The notes below the pieces were generated by a model that was not told the origin of the DNA, did no database searches, and saw only the letters and a list, made by a program, of their open reading frames with translations. Positions 19,203 to 21,061 of a DNA stretch of 21,061 nucleotides are shown in pieces. Made by a program: the position numbers and the translations under genes. Source of the DNA: Toxoplasma gondii ME49 (taxonomy: Eukaryota > Apicomplexa > Conoidasida > Eucoccidiorida > Sarcocystidae); contig NW_017383894.1 in NCBI RefSeq assembly GCF_000006565.2, forward strand, positions 1-21,061, read 5' to 3'. Positions within the stretch are counted from its first letter, which is position 1, and every line of letters begins with the position of its first letter.

Positions 19203-19564
19203 ACCGTTTGGGGCCGCCACACGCCACAAGCGGCGTATTCCGAAACGAGTGAACTCGGATCGTTCGCTTCCGCAACTGGATTGGCCCACGCATCCCACGC
19301 CGGACACTCACTCTCTGAAGGATACCGACAACACGTCATCGAGGTGCGGGAACAAGTTGTCCTTTCTCCACGGGGTCGTATTCGCCTCCAAAAATAAAAG
19401 ATGCTACATCGTTCACCCTTGTATTCCCTTCCTGTACAGCCGTTGCCACGGCGTGAAAGCACTGGACATTGACACAGCCTGCGGCAGGCTATACAGCGAT
19501 AATATCTTACAACGTACCCCAGACTGTTACAACCTCCTGACAGCTGTGGCGCCACCAAACGCAA
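18527..19564 (+). repeat. Trimer 1'-3-4
   Basis: Monomers are 18527-18876 (1'), 18877-19226 (type 3) and 19227-19564 (type 4). It matches 6791-7466 at offset 11,736; the match stops at 7467/19203, just before the end of type 3. The following type 4 is instead like the left-hand copies (gtgcgggaacaagttgtcc). Confidence 0.9.
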
Positions 19565-20942
19565 CACGTCGACAATTCGTGTCCGAATGATGCGGCACCT
19601 CGGGGAGCACCTGTGCCGCAAATGAAACATGGCCGTCCCGCCCGCACAGTGCCTCCGCCGCCAGCTAACTACACCCCATCGCGGTGACCCCATCAGCAGT
19701 AGTCTCTACGTGGTGCCGCAGTTGCCACGAGACACACCACACGCTCCCGGAACCTTTTGCTCCCTTACCTCCCGCGCCTGGGCAATACGCCCGACCATCT
19801 CCCAGACAGACTGCATAACGACACACAACCAGTAACCTCTCACCAATCCGCGAATGCACTCGACGAATCGCATATCATACACCGGCCGGACCATGTGGCG
19901 CCGCCACACCCAACACGTCGACAATTCGTGCCACAGCGACGTCGGACCTCTGGCTGTCACCTGCGGCGGAACCTAGACATCGCTACACCGCCCACACAGC
20001 GCTTCCGACGCGAGCCGACAAACCCACAACACGTAACCTCCATCACGTGTAGTCTCTGCATGGCCTGACGTCCGAGTCGAAATACGAAACCCGCTCTCTC
20101 ATTCTCGCTCACTATCGCTTCCTGTCAACGAGCAGCCACGCCGGAAAACCACCTGCCAATCACACACAGCGAAGCACTTCTCACCCGGCCCTCCATCCAC
20201 CACCACCCACCCCCTAATCCCACCCCGCAACCTGTGGAGCCGCCGAACGCAACACGTCGGCAGTTCGTGCCAGAGTGATGTCGGACCTCTGGCTAGCTAG
20301 TGCCCGCGCCACACACGCAACGTGGACATGCCGCCGGCACAGTGCCTCCACTGCCAGCTATCAACACCTCATCGCGGTGATCCCATCAGCAGTAGTCTCT
20401 ACGTGGCCCGGGAAGTGTCTCGAAAAAGGGAACAGGCCCGCGCGTCCGTTTTTTCTCTTACCTCCGACGCCTGAAAAATACACCCAACAATGTCGCAGAC
20501 AGACTGCACAACGACACACAATCAATAACCGCTCACCCATCCGCGCAGGTACGCGACGAGACTCATAGGGAAAAAGGCAGGACCATGTGGGGCCGCCACA
20601 CGCCACAAGCGGCGTATTCCGAAACGAGTGAACTCGGATCGTCGCTTCCGCAACTGGGATTGGCCCACGCATCCCACGCCGGACACTCACTCTCTGAAGG
20701 ATACCGACAACACGTCATCGAGGTGCGGGAACAAGTTGTCCTTTCTCCACGGGGTCGTATTCGCCTCCAAAGATAAAAGATGCTACATCGCTCACCCTTA
20801 TAATCCTTCCTGTACAGCCGTTGCCACGGCGTGAAAGCACTGGACATTGACACAGCCTGCGGCAGGCTATACAGCGATAATATCTTACAACGTACCCCAG
20901 ACTGTTACAACCTCCTGACAGCTGTGGCGCCACCAAACGCAA
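19565..20942 (+). repeat. Tetramer 1-2-3-4 with end-of-sequence indels
   Basis: Monomers are 19565-19913, 19914-20252, 20253-20605 (353 bases) and 20606-20942. The type 3 copy has a net four-base insertion in ctggctagctagtgcccg at about 20290 and belongs to the tcgaaaaaggg sub-variant of the left block. Single-base indels relative to all other copies occur near 20567, 20642, 20657 and 20803, and they break frames that are open elsewhere. Confidence 0.87.
20206..20226 (-). other. Predicted G-quadruplex motif in type 2
   Basis: C-runs of 3, 5, 3 and 4 with spacers A, TAAT and A. Confidence 0.6.
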
Positions 20943-21061
20943 CACGTCGACAATTCGTGTCCGAGTGATGTCGGACCTCGGGGAGCACCTGTGCCGCAAA
21001 TGAATCATGGTCGTCCCGCCCGCACAGTGCCTCCGCCGCCAACTAACTACACCCCATCGCG
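20943..21061 (+). repeat. Partial type 1 monomer at the window end
   Basis: The first 119 bases of a type 1 unit are present (gtcgtcccgcccgcac is visible). The array therefore continues beyond the window. Confidence 0.88.

Larger units (their letters stand above)
1..21061 (+). repeat. Tandem satellite array of ~344-base monomers with higher-order structure
   Basis: The window is entirely head-to-tail monomers of 335-355 bases, 60 complete plus two partial, all in one orientation. Each junction carries a conserved box (tggcgccgcc, then a few bases, then cacgtcgac or a variant). Four classes recur in ordered groups of four, three or two. No interval longer than a few bases falls outside a monomer. 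Open frames occur on both strands and in several frames because stop codons are rare in this composition. The satellite is C-rich on the plus strand and rich in CpG. The architecture resembles the Sat350/Sat680 family of Toxoplasma and Neospora as I recall it; the species assignment is inference. Such arrays are normally non-coding heterochromatin near chromosome ends. Confidence 0.96.

Noticed and set aside
20285..20310. A mobile insertion in the type 3 copy (ctagctagtgcccg)
   Set aside because: The net gain is only about four bases in a locally scrambled stretch near the contig end; too small to support an inserted element.
1..21061. A tandem-repeat protein gene (each monomer a protein repeat)
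   Set aside because: Monomer, dimer and tetramer lengths are mostly not multiples of three (349, 338, 688, 1,375), so no frame passes from unit to unit.
1..21061. CRISPR array or bacterial repeat region
   Set aside because: Conserved text is not limited to short repeats between unique spacers; whole ~344-base units are related, and no cas-like gene is present.
1..21061. Transposable element, rRNA or tRNA genes
   Set aside because: No terminal repeats, target-site duplications or transposase-like frame were seen, and no tRNA cloverleaf or rRNA motif. All sequence is accounted for by the monomers.

Overview
The whole 21,061-base window is one tandem satellite DNA array. I see no supportable protein-coding gene, RNA gene, transposon or unique sequence. 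It is made of 60 complete monomers plus a partial one at each end. All lie head to tail in the same orientation and are 335-355 bases long. The plus strand is visibly richer in C than G throughout, CpG is abundant, and the whole is GC-rich. This points to a eukaryotic nuclear satellite and not to a bacterial or phage region.

The monomers fall into four alignable classes, named here types 1-4. Unit boundaries are set at the shared junction box (cacgtcgac, cacgtcggc or caagcggcg). Types 1 and 3 resemble each other and are about 349-350 bases. Types 2 and 4 are more divergent and about 338 bases. Counts are 20 type 1 (including variants 1b and 1'), 13 type 2, 12 type 3, two 3/1 chimeras, and 13 type 4 (including variant 4').

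The monomers are arranged in higher-order repeats that change along the window. (i) 1-1639: partial type 4, two type 1, and a tandem pair of variant 1b. (ii) 1640-6790: tetramers 1-2-3-4, period about 1,375. (iii) 6456-9899: trimers lacking type 2, period about 1,036, alternating 4' and 4 to give a 2,073-base super-period. (iv) 9900-14384: dimers of type 1 (or a 3/1 chimera) plus type 2, period about 688-693. (v) 14385-21061: tetramers again, interrupted by a 1-4 dimer (16449-17140) and one 4'-1'-3 insert. That insert repeats the 5.6-7.5 kb region at a distance of 11.73 kb.

The monomer size, the alternation of two similar classes with two divergent ones, and the co-existence of a tetramer and a roughly 680-base dimer match what I recall of the Sat350/Sat680 satellite family of Toxoplasma gondii and Neospora caninum (an A-B1-C-B2 arrangement plus a 680-bp dimer). 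I therefore infer a coccidian, probably subtelomeric, satellite array. This is a structural match from memory and not a database hit. The most interesting signals are the shift between three higher-order periods, a predicted G-quadruplex motif on the minus strand kept in 12 of 13 type 2 monomers although its bases changed, and clear traces of conversion or unequal exchange between monomer types.
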